In this document: positions 11,275-19,825 of the stretch, piece by piece
How positions within the stretch are numbered: the first letter of the stretch is position 1
Layout of the letters: every line of letters starts with the position of its first letter
Origin: Apostichopus californicus
Lineage: Eukaryota; Echinodermata; Holothuroidea; Aspidochirotida; Stichopodidae
Assembly: GCA_020650975.1 (NCBI GenBank)
Contig: JAIPMN010004839.1
Location: 2,343-26,619 of the forward strand
DNA: 24,277 bases
Reading direction: 5' to 3'
Program-made: the position numbers and the translations under genes
The notes under the pieces: model-generated
What the model was told of the DNA's origin: nothing
What the model saw: only the letters and a program-made list of their open reading frames with translations
The model's database searches: none

Positions 11275-12170
11275 TGTACCTTTAATGGAATCAACGTTGA
11301 CACGGCTGACGAACTTGATTATCAACTTTTGTGTAATATTTAGTAAAAGCCTTTGTGATACTTGTACGCATATTGTATGTTAATACTATATATAGAGTCA
11401 TCTTTGGTACAGACATTCTTATTACTGTAAAATGTTAAATACTGATCAATTTTAAAAAGAGATGGGGACAGGGGAGGGGGAGGAGAGGGGTAGGATGGGG
11501 ATGTCTGGGTTAGGGTTAACTGAGACAGGTATATTATTGTGACAAGGTGTATCAAAGGAGGTGCATACCTTTAAAGGAAGTATCTTTAATATCTTTAAAT
11601 ACTATATAGAGTATCTTTAATACTAGTCATCTTTGGTACAGACATTCTTATTACTGTAAAATGTTAAATACTGATAAAGGTTTGGAAGAGATGGGGAAAG
11701 GGGAGGAGGGAGGCGGGGGGGGGGGGGGGGGNNNNNNNNNNTTTTTGGTAAAGATGGGGAAAGGGGAGGAGGGGGGGGGGGGAAGGAGAGGGGAAGGAGA
11801 GGGGAAGGATGGGGATGTCTGGGTTAGGGATAACTTAGACAGGTATATTAATTGTGACAAGGTGTATCAAAGGAGGTGCATACCTTTAAAGGAAGTATCT
11901 TTAATATCTTTAAATACTATATAGAGTATCTTTAATACTATATAGAGTCATCTTTGGACAGACATTCTTACTGTAAAATGTTAAATACTGATCAATTTTT
12001 GGTAAAGATGGGGAAAGGGGAGGAGGGGGGGGGGGGAAGGAGAGGGGAAGGAGAGGGGAAGGATGGGGATGTCTGGGTTAGGGATAACTTAGACAGGTAT
12101 ATTATTGTGACAAGGTATATGAAAGGAGGTGCATACCTTTAATGGAATGGGTTGACACAGCTGACTCTTA
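11275..12170 (+). repeat. G-rich tandem array, unit about 229 bp
   Basis: A unit beginning with AGTCATCTTTGG and AGACATTCTTA (at 11411, 11640 and 11960) is repeated at least three times. Each unit contains a G-rich core with many GGGG and GGAGG runs, then ATGTCTGGGTTAGGG, GACAGGTATATTA and AAAGGAGGTGCATACCTTTA. The first two units are 229 bases apart. The second is longer because its G-rich core is duplicated on either side of a 10-N gap. The glycine/glutamate-rich frames inside are low-complexity artefacts, identical between units. Confidence 0.85.
11732..11741. other. Assembly gap (10 N)
   Basis: Ten Ns directly follow a G-run of about 16 bases, and the flanking G-rich core is repeated after the gap. 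The gap length is likely nominal, so true array length and copy number here are unknown. Confidence 0.95.
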
Positions 12171-12189
12171 TTAACAAAACATTATGTAT

Positions 12190-12490
12190 TAGTTAATGTT
12201 ATGCTTAGAGCTCTGATGACAATGTTGGTTAATAGTACATGAGTCATCTACTGTGTACAGTGTAAATACTGTATTACAATGTCGTATGATGTCCGATACT
12301 GCAGGGGAGGAGGATGTGAGAGGCTGCTGGGGTTTAGGTTCACAATGGTATCCTAGTGAATATGAGCTATTAGTATTTTTACCTGTGTATTGTCCCATAG
12401 GGGTGTATTGTCCCATAGGGCTGGAGAAGGGGATGCGGGCAATTATACCTTGAAAGGAATGAAGGTTGTCACAGTTAACCTTTATTTCTA
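12190..12490 (+). repeat. Degenerate flanking unit of the G-rich array
   Basis: The order GAGTCATCTACTG, GTAAATACTG, GGGGAGGAGG, TTTAGGTT and finally TATACCTTGAAAGGAAT parallels the array unit upstream at lower identity. It also contains a 17-bp tandem duplication of GTGTATTGTCCCATAGG at about 12385-12419. Confidence 0.45.
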
Positions 12491-12518
12491 AAGCTTATGG
12501 GATAGCAGCGTTTTGGTT

Positions 12519-12600
12519 AATAATATAATAATAAATAATAATGTAGATTTATATAGCGCCACTCCAGGAAACGAGTGACTGCCCATGGCGCTTAATACAG
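12519..12600 (+). repeat. AAT-microsatellite plus TTTATATAGCGC repeat
   Basis: An (AAT)n-type run leads into GTAGATTTATATAGCGCCA. A perfect 7-bp inverted repeat, AGCGCCA at 12555-12561 and TGGCGCT at 12586-12592, closes a 24-base loop. Sequences of the form AAT-repeat, TTTATATAGCGC, then an inverted GCGCTT are, to my knowledge, common interspersed repeats in many aquatic animal genomes. I do not know the formal family name. Confidence 0.65.
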
Positions 12601-12652
12601 TGGGTATCTACTGCACAATGTTAATGCTGGTTAAATTTAATACAAACTGAGT

Positions 12653-12702
12653 TGGGAGGTGGGAGGGAGGTGGGAGGTGGGAGGGAGGTGGGTGGAGGGA
12701 TG
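12653..12702 (+). repeat. GGGAGGT minisatellite, G-quadruplex-prone
   Basis: Repeated GGGAGGT and GGGAGGGAGGT units give more than four close runs of three Gs on the plus strand, enough for an intramolecular G-quadruplex by the usual motif rule. Confidence 0.75.
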
Positions 12703-12808
12703 AAGGGACTAGACTGAGGGACACTTGGTGCATATAATGGATTTCAGCATGTTCTCATTTTGTGTACATTCAACATTTTGGAAACCAGACGAAAATTGCA
12801 CAATGCTG

Positions 12809-12958
12809 GCACTTTGGATGGTAGAATGAGAAGGACATTGACCGGGGGAGCCGGTCATAGAGGGCGCACAGTGTTAAAGGTTACCCAGTTCATTCTAGGC
12901 ATTGTAGAGCGAGGTGCTTAGGTTGTGGGGAGACAGGTAAGCGAGGAGCAAAGTAAAT
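12809..12958 (+). repeat. Dispersed repeat copy C
   Basis: Same two blocks as copy B, ending in GTGCTTAGGTTGTGGGGAGA then CAGGTAAGCG and an AAAGTAAATTAC tail. The CAG|GTAAG word is a perfect splice-donor consensus on the plus strand. Confidence 0.65.
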
Positions 12959-13014
12959 TACATTTTATAGTACATGTATGTGTTGTCCTTTGTTGCTAGC
13001 CTTGCTTTTGTGTT

Positions 13015-13115
13015 TGCCCCACCCCCATTTCCAACCCCCCCAGCTGCCTCCCATCTCCATTTGTATCAAATTGCTATTACACACCACGTTCCCCACCCCC
13101 CCCTTCCCCCTCTTT
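13015..13115. repeat. C-rich low-complexity tract
   Basis: C-runs alternate with CCA, CCT and CCCC stretches just downstream of dispersed repeat copy C. The proline-rich frame on the plus strand here is low complexity. Confidence 0.7.
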
Positions 13116-13845
13116 GTATAGTGATGCTGTTGCCAGATACAATATTAAAGCTGAATATTGTCTCTCAAGTGGCCTATTTTTATATTGCACTCTCCTGATA
13201 CAACCACTACTCTGTACATAGGATGTAACACACATGTACAACAACTCTGACAGTTTATTGAACCTTACAAGTAACCTAGCAGACAATCAAATTCATCTCA
13301 AGATCAATAAAGTTGACCAAACCCACCCCTCAGTTTGCAAACAACCAGGCAACATGGTGGTGTGGTACCGAACAGAACTATACATGGAATAATAATAAAA
13401 GCGACTTTTGTTTGCTCCCCGGGATAGCTACAAAATAGTCAGCACAAAGTCTGTATGTCACAACACTGAAAGCAACAAGACCTAAATAACAATTAACTTA
13501 TCAAAATCAATATTTATAGCACAGCAGGAGAAGAATGCAGAAGAAGCCAGAGGTTGTTGACCAGCTGCAAAACGGGACGAACAGGTCAATAAATTGGAGA
13601 GTGGCGGGCATTAAACATGCCACAATGTTTACATAACATCACACAGCATGGTTGGCCTAAAACCATTGTTCGTGTGAGTGTGAGTGTTCGGGAACTTGAA
13701 TATTGACAGCCCTGGTTCCGATCTCTCCAACGCCTATTGTCAAAGCCATTGTCATCCCTTTATTATAAGTACGAAAGCTAACAAAAACAAGTTTTGATGT
13801 ATTTTATTCATTATTTGATAGAATTTACGCATTTATAAGACAAAT
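13116..13845. other. No gene seen
   Basis: Mixed-composition DNA. A short plus-strand frame of about 38 codons at about 13521-13636 begins after a stop and TATAG, but has no domain or donor at its end. It is slightly less AT-rich around 13540-13760. Confidence 0.4.
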
Positions 13846-13846
13846 G

Positions 13847-13884
13847 AAACACATCTCTAGTCCTTAAACACATCTCTAGTCCTT
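13847..13884 (+). repeat. 19-bp perfect tandem duplication
   Basis: AAACACATCTCTAGTCCTT occurs twice head to tail with no mismatch. Confidence 0.9.
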
Positions 13885-13978
13885 AAATGACTTATTGTCA
13901 ATTTTCACTGATTTCCATTTAAACAAGATTTAAATTAGGGAAACTATTTTTCAGGACATTTCAATGAAGCTCAGCTAG

Positions 13979-14105
13979 AGTAGATTAAATAGATACTGTA
14001 CAATCATATTTAAATGATATATCCCAGAAAAGCTACCATGTGCAGTAGATTAAATATATATCATATTTAAAAAGATATTTATCCAGAACAGCTACCATGT
14101 GCATG
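13979..14105 (+). repeat. 65-bp tandem duplication
   Basis: Two adjacent units, 13979-14043 and 14044-14105, share AGTAGATTAAAT, ATCATATTTAAA and AGCTACCATGTGCA in order, with small indels between them. Confidence 0.85.
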
Positions 14106-14381
14106 TTAGTTCTTAAAAAGGTGATACAGTCTACTACCAAAGGAAGGTCTTTAAACTTAAAAGATTATCAGAATTGGCCCCAAATTTGGTCAAATTCACC
14201 TTCTTGAAGGTTTTGACTGATCTCCTAATTATGCGAGACAATTGAGGAGTGTTTAATTAGACAATTAGATATCGCAGTGAGGTAAAATGCTTTCAGGGTG
14301 GCAGTATAAAATGCCTTTGACTTTGAACATGAGTTTAAATATCATTATCTGACTTTATAGTATAATTAGGGATAATAATGA

Positions 14382-14394
14382 TGACCTTTAACCT
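14382..14394. promoter_or_regulatory. DR1-like nuclear-receptor site
   Basis: TGACCT-T-TAACCT is a one-mismatch DR1 element on the plus strand. It is isolated in AT-rich DNA and may be chance. Confidence 0.2.
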
Positions 14395-14810
14395 TTAACA
14401 GAATAGAGATGTACATGTATGTTGTTTTATATATCAAACCAAAATAACCATAACAATCTTGTTCTGATGCTTTTTACACAAAAATATCTATCAAGAAGAA
14501 ATGTTTTCATTAATACAAGTTGATGTATCAGTGCTGACAGTGGTAATAATCTTTGCTTAAATTTCTTAGTGTTTACTGTTAATATTTTTATGGTGAAATT
14601 ATATCATATCAATATCATATCAGAATCAGAAAATAATTGGACATTTTGACAAAAAATATATACAATTGCAAACACCTCTTCCAAAAACAAAACATTGAAA
14701 GTGTGACCACTACCGGTCCAGTACAGTGGTTCATTGATGTCATTTGGTTTTCCAAAAAGGGAAAAATATAGAGTCACTCTTACTGACCTTGCAAACTTGT
14801 GAGAGGGACT

Positions 14811-14870
14811 GCGGATTGCTAAGTCGGCAATGACTATAACGCAGATAGCTAAGTCAGTAATTACTATTAC
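14811..14870 (+). repeat. 30-bp tandem duplication
   Basis: GCGGATTGCTAAGTCGGCAA and its continuation at 14811-14840 is repeated at 14841-14870 as GCAGATAGCTAAGTCAGTAA and its continuation, with several substitutions and no indel. Because 30 is a multiple of three it makes repetitive peptides in overlapping frames, which I do not regard as genes. Confidence 0.85.
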
Positions 14871-15192
14871 GGTTAGATTCGTCCAACACGACAACACACA
14901 GACACATTATACTCAAAGCCGAAGCCAAAGTGAATTAATCAGGTCACACGTCAGGAGTCTATGCTTGCTACGATCTTCAACACCGTCCTCGTTACCGTTC
15001 GGGAAACATTTCATACTAATTAAACTGTTTACCAGGATAGTTTGTTTACTAACTCACATCTGAAGTGCTTATAGATGACGGTTGGAATTTGTGCATCTGT
15101 TAACAATCTTCAATTCAACCCACAAAAAGCAAGAAAGATCTACTGTTTGTGTATAAAAGACACAGTACTGCACTAATATAGTACATGTACCA

Positions 15193-15475
15193 CAATCATA
15201 TGTTTTTAGTGTACATTTTTAACTCATGGTTCATGCGAACTAACCAAGAGTGCATCTTTGTGTTTTGCTGGTTGTACCACAGGAACACAGTCACATGTTT
15301 TTAACTAGTGTATATTTTTAATTCATGGTTTATGACAACTAACCAAGGGTGCATCTTTTGTTTTTGCTGGTCGAACCATAGTACCGCAGTCACATGTTTT
15401 TAACTAGTGTATATTTTTAATTCATGGTTTATGACAACTAACCAAGGGTGCATCTTTTGTTTTTGCTGGTTGTAC
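15193..15475 (+). repeat. Minisatellite, about three copies of a 95-99 bp unit
   Basis: Units start at about 15193, 15288 and 15387. Each reads CAGTCACATGTTTTTAACTA, then TTCATGGTTTATG, AACTAACCAAGGGTGCATCT and TTTTTGCTGGT. The second and third are nearly identical; the first has more substitutions and a 4-base length difference, so the last duplication is recent. No coding frame spans it. Confidence 0.9.
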
Positions 15476-15678
15476 TTTTTGCATTATGACTAATCTCCAT
15501 AGATGACTGCTAAGAATTACTATGATTGCGTCAGATGAAACAAAAATTTCCACCTTCCCATCCCCTCATCCCCTCACCCCTAGGTTTTAATATCCTTTAT
15601 TGGGGTGCATATGTTAGCTATAATAATGGAATTCTCAAAATTAGCTAATTTATATGCGAGCGCTGTAAATACCTTCCT

Positions 15679-15745
15679 ACTGTGTACAATTGAAAATAAT
15701 CAACTGCACATATTACATGTATCAGTAACTTGTATTTCTCTCCAT
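15679..15745 (+). repeat. Dispersed repeat with AGTTGA-type stem, copy 1
   Basis: TACTGTGTACAATTGAAAAT continues into AATCAACTGCACAT and, further on, CTTGTATTTCTCTC. It matches 17517-17570 at high identity, apart from an extra 12 or so bases before CTTGTATT. Confidence 0.75.
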
Positions 15746-17140
15746 ACACTGAGTATTATTTAACAAGCTTGGCGATGGTGGTATGTTCTCTGCAGGCATA
15801 CAAGATGTACACAACTCATATGTTGTTTGTGTGCTGTAGAATTGTTTGCTTCATAAACATTGTGAAACATTCAATCGTTAACTGTGGGTTATTATTACAT
15901 GGAAATACACCACACCCATCTACAGAATACGGTAGTTACTCCCTGCTCAATGATCTCACAAGCTAAGCACGCTCACGTCACATTTATAATGTTTGGAAAT
16001 GTTCACTAAACCACGATCATGTTTTGCAATGTTCCATAATTAATGTTACCTCGTTACATAGTACTTTAACTGCTTTCAACACTTCTCTGAGAGCAGCTGC
16101 CACAGTTAACAACGGAAAGGGCAACTTGCCCTTTAACAGTAAACATGTAAGATAATTTATTAAAATTCGTCCATTTAAGCTCTCGTTACGACCTTGCTAG
16201 AAAGAAACAACTTTGTAAGTAATGTTACTTCCTGTACTATAGGAACTAACCAAAAATTTCCAAAAATAGGAACTAACCAAAAAATTCTTCCAAGTATTGC
16301 CAGAAATGAAACTAGTTTATAACTACTAATATGTTCTGTCCACTCCCCACTGCAGACAGAATAGAATGTAAATATAATTAGTTCTTTATCACAATTGCTT
16401 GATATTTCTTTCCGAGGCAAATCTAGGTATCAGAGGTGAAGATTTTTTTTTTCTTTTTTTCCTTTTTCACAATCCAGGCTGTTTTCCTGACTTTTAACAT
16501 TTTTTTGTTTCCAGCGGACACTTATGTTCATGTAAATTAGTACTTCACTTGCTACAGAAGTGTAACATGCACTGATTTCACATAGCCTGAAGTATCAGGT
16601 TTATTTGGGATACTTTATTCAAATTGCATACCGTTGGAATAGCAAGCTTTCAGCTGCTTTACAAGCAAGACATTGCAAAGTAGTTTTAAAAGTATTATTG
16701 TGAAGAGGAAAAACAGACAAAAACCCTGAAAAAATACTTTGAAAGAAATGTTACCGTTCAGATGCATTATAAGAGAGCAGTAGTAAAACAGACTTTAATT
16801 GAAACCTTAACTGTGGCAATGTAACCAAATTCTCCATATAAACAGTATCCTTTATGGAGGACCCCAAACTTGATAGATATATGCTAAAATGGCCACAGTT
16901 GCCTTCACGAATTTATAATACACTTTACACCTTTCTGTGAATGGATAATCACCTGCATGGTTAAATACAGCAGCTACTGTTAAATATTAAGAATGTCCAA
17001 ACACTACCAGCTAGAAATTCAACAATCTTCTCTCTGTATAGCTTGCATGTCCGCATACCAAGGCGGTTACCACCATAGGGATGGGAGGCCCCATTTCACA
17101 CAACGATGACTACAACATTGTACACAGTTCTGCCACTTAC
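15746..17140. other. No exon seen downstream of SAMD5-like exon 2
   Basis: The next coding exon should lie at or below these coordinates on the minus strand. I see no candidate with matching phase, splice sites and resemblance to the SAMD5/SASH1 C-terminal region. Minor features are a 21-bp direct repeat (TAGGAACTAACCAAAAA) at about 16239-16285, a small AAGTAA/TTACTT palindrome at 16217-16230 and a T-rich run at 16440-16475. Confidence 0.45.
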
Positions 17141-17306
17141 CTTCTTCAAAAGATCTGGTGTCCGATCACCTCCAGCTAAGAGAAGCCTCCCCTCTGAGCT
17201 TCTTCTGTGATGGTGAGATGATCCTAACCTTCTCACTGGAGATGCGTTGAGACTCTTTCCGGATCGGGTGATGTGATCCCACGCTGCATCCACCGAAATG
17301 CCTCTC
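17141..17306 (-). CDS. SAMD5: SAMD5-like protein, second coding exon
   Basis: This 166-bp exon is bounded by a pyrimidine-containing acceptor (ACCATTAG|GAGAGG) and a consensus donor (GAAGAAG|GTAAGT). Its first G completes the codon left open by the SAM exon, giving Arg126, and 55 full codons follow, so both ends are frame-consistent. Residues 127-181 are basic and serine-rich. They include WDHITRSGKSL near the start, a histidine/arginine run HHHRRSS at about 157-163 that contains an RRxS protein-kinase-A-type site, and a hydrophobic LLLAGG stretch. I recognise no domain. The exon ends in phase 0 without a stop, so the coding sequence continues; 181 residues already exceed the roughly 173 of human SAMD5. 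The link to the SAM exon rests on strand, phase and splice sites, not on transcript evidence. Confidence 0.72.
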
Positions 17307-17516
17307 CTAATGGTAATGGAAGTAAAACATATAGTCACTGCTTGTCAATTCATTCAGTCACATATTGTTGCAGTCGGAAAGATATTTTCGTAGAGAGTAG
17401 AGAACATACCACACTGGCAGAACAATACATATATAACCTACAGATGTAACTTACCTTTGTAACTTTCTATACTAACATATAGTAGTTTACATTATATAAA
17501 TGTTACATGATGTTCA

Positions 17517-17570
17517 TACTGTGCACAGTTGAAAATAATCAACTGCACATAGTATCTTGTATTCCTCTCT
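17517..17570 (+). repeat. Dispersed repeat with AGTTGA-type stem, copy 2
   Basis: TACTGTGCACAGTTGAAAAT then AATCAACTGCACAT. In this copy GTGCACAGTTGA and TCAACTGCAC can pair as a short stem with a small AT loop. It lies near the 3' end of intron 1 of the SAMD5-like gene. Confidence 0.75.
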
Positions 17571-17740
17571 ATAAGCATGTTATACTCATGCTATATACAT
17601 AACATATACAGTAGTTACAGAACACATTAATTACATAATAACATACGGCAGCACTCACAGAACAAAGTGATTGTAATTTAATGGAACATTATTACAATAC
17701 AGAGCATACAGCATTACATGTACTGTACGTTTTTACAAAT

Positions 17741-17887
17741 GAGAATAAGTTGAGACTAGTGAACACTAGAAGTTGTTATTCACAGTTTCACACATTGAGC
17801 GATCATCAGACAAAGTCTCGGAACTGTCTGATGATCGCTCAGTGCGTGAAACATCTACTGGTGTTTCACTACTCTCAACTAATTCTC
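17741..17887. repeat. Long imperfect hairpin (foldback element) in intron 1
   Basis: The left arm starts GAGAATAAGTTGAGACTAGT at 17741; the right arm ends as its near complement at 17887. The inner 16 bp, GAGCGATCATCAGACA (17797-17812) with TGTCTGATGATCGCTC (17825-17840), pair perfectly around a 12-base loop. The left arm has an extra dozen or so unpaired bases. The shape fits a foldback or miniature inverted-repeat element, though I see no clear target-site duplication. Confidence 0.85.
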
Positions 17888-17903
17888 ATCTATACTCCTT
17901 GAG

Positions 17904-17918
17904 CTGTCCACCGGACAG
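17904..17918. repeat. Small inverted repeat CTGTCC/GGACAG
   Basis: Two 6-bp perfect arms around ACC, 16 bases after the larger hairpin. Confidence 0.6.
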
Positions 17919-19218
17919 AGAGCACTCTGCGCCAAGATAGACGCCAAACAACAAAACTACCTTAGTACATACAGAACATACAGTGCTATAGTAATCTGTA
18001 CAAAATATATTAACAGAAACATACAACAGGTACACTACAGTAGAGAACATACTATTGTCTGACAGTCTGAAAGGATGGCACTTACAGAAGACACAATAGA
18101 GAAGCTTCATCAAACAACTTAGCTATCTTTGAAACATTCCTTTAGCTACAGTGTACCATGCACATGTCCACATGCAACTGTACAGCTTCCAAGGAAACTA
18201 CACAAGGTTACAATATGAAATCCATAACGAAAGTCCAATTTCACTGTCAAATAAACTGTACACAATATGGATGGGTCCTTTCTGATTGTATCACAGCCTG
18301 GTGATGCAACTGGAAAATGTCATTGAATTAAAGCTTTACCAGCGGCTTCAAGACTTTGATCGGAGCGATAGATCAATCGGTCACTTACAATATAAATTAA
18401 AACTTGCTGTCTGATGTTGCTAAAAGTGAACACTTAATGTTCATAGTTTTTTTTTCCAAATTTGTTGCAGCTCCTCAACTCAATCGCAATTGATACTTTC
18501 TGACTTTCTGATGCCGACAACCCAATGTACAGATCTAATATGCCGTACATACACAAAACCATACAACAAGGATATTATTCTTTCAATGCACACACTCATT
18601 GAGATTAATTAGTACTCAAAGGCAAATTTACCTGTAGTATGTCTATATAGCCTTGGAAGTTCAAACACCCTTTCTATTGTTCATATGATGCCATTCTCAG
18701 TAGGAAATGGCCCTGACCAATATCTCAAGGCCTAAAATGTATATTTGTGGTTTTTAAATCAAACACTCAGACACACTTAGAAACACGATGTAAATATATT
18801 GTTTCATTTCCTGCTCGATATCAGGTCACATCTAAAAGTTAATTTCCAATCATAAAGAAAACCGCTTCATAGATAATCAAAAAAAAATCACAACGATCCT
18901 CAAACACTGTTTTGGTTAACCTATTGATTCAGAATTAATGGCAAGTAAATATTCCAGTTAACTTCCTCCAAAGACCAATTTGTTTAGCCTTTTGTGTTTT
19001 TTGATGACTTATTAAATATCAATACAAGTTTACAGTTCTTAAACAACACATAAAATTAGTTGAATTACTGTTGGTGAAGTAAGGGGAATACCCATCCTAG
19101 TGGTAACTTGCAAAAAGTAAGGAAGTTGTTATACCAGCACCGCAGAGCTGTTTGTGGTCTTAGTTTGAAGTTCTTTATTTCCACATTCAATCATACAAAT
19201 AATACAAATACAACATAA

Positions 19219-19632
19219 TATATTATATTATACAACACCTAATTGTATTCTGGCCATTTGATTGGTCAATTGCTCGTTGATTGCATGCAAAATCCGCTCT
19301 ATTCCACTCTATGAAATAGAACCATCGGTTATACTTTTTTGATAGCACTTTTTTCAATGGTAAGAGAGCAGAGAAACCTGTCTGTACAAAACAATCTGTT
19401 GCACAGCATGAGTGCATTTTACATCCAATTATATCCAAATTTGAAGGTGTTGTATAAAACAAATAATGAATGGTTTCCATTCGTGCAATAGTGCAAATAT
19501 TTCATTCGTTGAAAGATGTAATTTGTTCCATTCAACTCGGCTGTGCCTCGTTGAATGGAACATTCCATCTTTCAACTCATGAAATATTTGCACTATTGCA
19601 CTCATAACCATTCATTATTTGTATAATATAAC
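19219..19632. mobile_element. Candidate non-autonomous inverted-repeat element
   Basis: The outer boundary is suggested by TATATTATACAA at 19224-19235 and its reverse complement TTGTATAATATA at 19619-19630. Between them lie a unique segment of about 200 bases and the 162-base hairpin. The overlapping 60- and 85-codon frames inside read through the palindrome and lack transposase motifs, so the element would depend on enzymes supplied elsewhere. Boundaries are AT-rich and uncertain. Confidence 0.5.
19460..19621. repeat. Long hairpin with arms of about 75 bp in intron 1
   Basis: Arm 1 (19460-19535) starts CAAATAATGAATGGTT and ends TTCCATTCAA; arm 2 (19551-19621) is its near-perfect reverse complement. 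They differ by a few substitutions and two 2-base indels, and the loop is the 15 bases CTCGGCTGTGCCTCG. Loops of the CTCGG-GCCTCG kind occur, to my knowledge, in foldback repeats of several invertebrate genomes. Flanking sequence at 19224-19240 (TATATTATACAACACCT) is complementary both to AGGTGTTGTA at 19445-19454 and to TTGTATAATATA at 19619-19630. A larger non-autonomous DNA-transposon-like unit from about 19219 to 19632 is therefore likely. Confidence 0.85.
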
Positions 19633-19734
19633 AGTATTACAATTACTCCAAATATGAGTCTGGGGGAGACCTGACAGAAGCATAGCTTTTCAAGGTGAGG
19701 GCCACCTTACAAGAGCAAAAAAAAAACAAGAAAT

Positions 19735-19825
19735 TACAATAACATAGAAGAGGTAAGTAGTAAAGGATAAGAAGAGAGAGAGAAGGGGAAAATAGAGACG
19801 GAGAAGAAAATAAAGAAGAGGAGAG
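19735..19825. repeat. Purine-rich (GA/GAAG) tract
   Basis: About 90 bases rich in AGAAG, GAGAGA and GGGG words within intron 1. The opposite-strand frame (19690-19902) is a leucine/serine-rich composition artefact. Confidence 0.6.

Noticed and set aside
11651..12142. Glycine/glutamate-rich frames around the N gap
   Set aside because: They are the G-rich repeat unit translated, identical between copies, and one runs through the Ns.
15360..15380. GGTCGAACC resembling a tRNA B box
   Set aside because: No A box or cloverleaf fits, and the same place in the neighbouring minisatellite unit reads GGTTGTAC.
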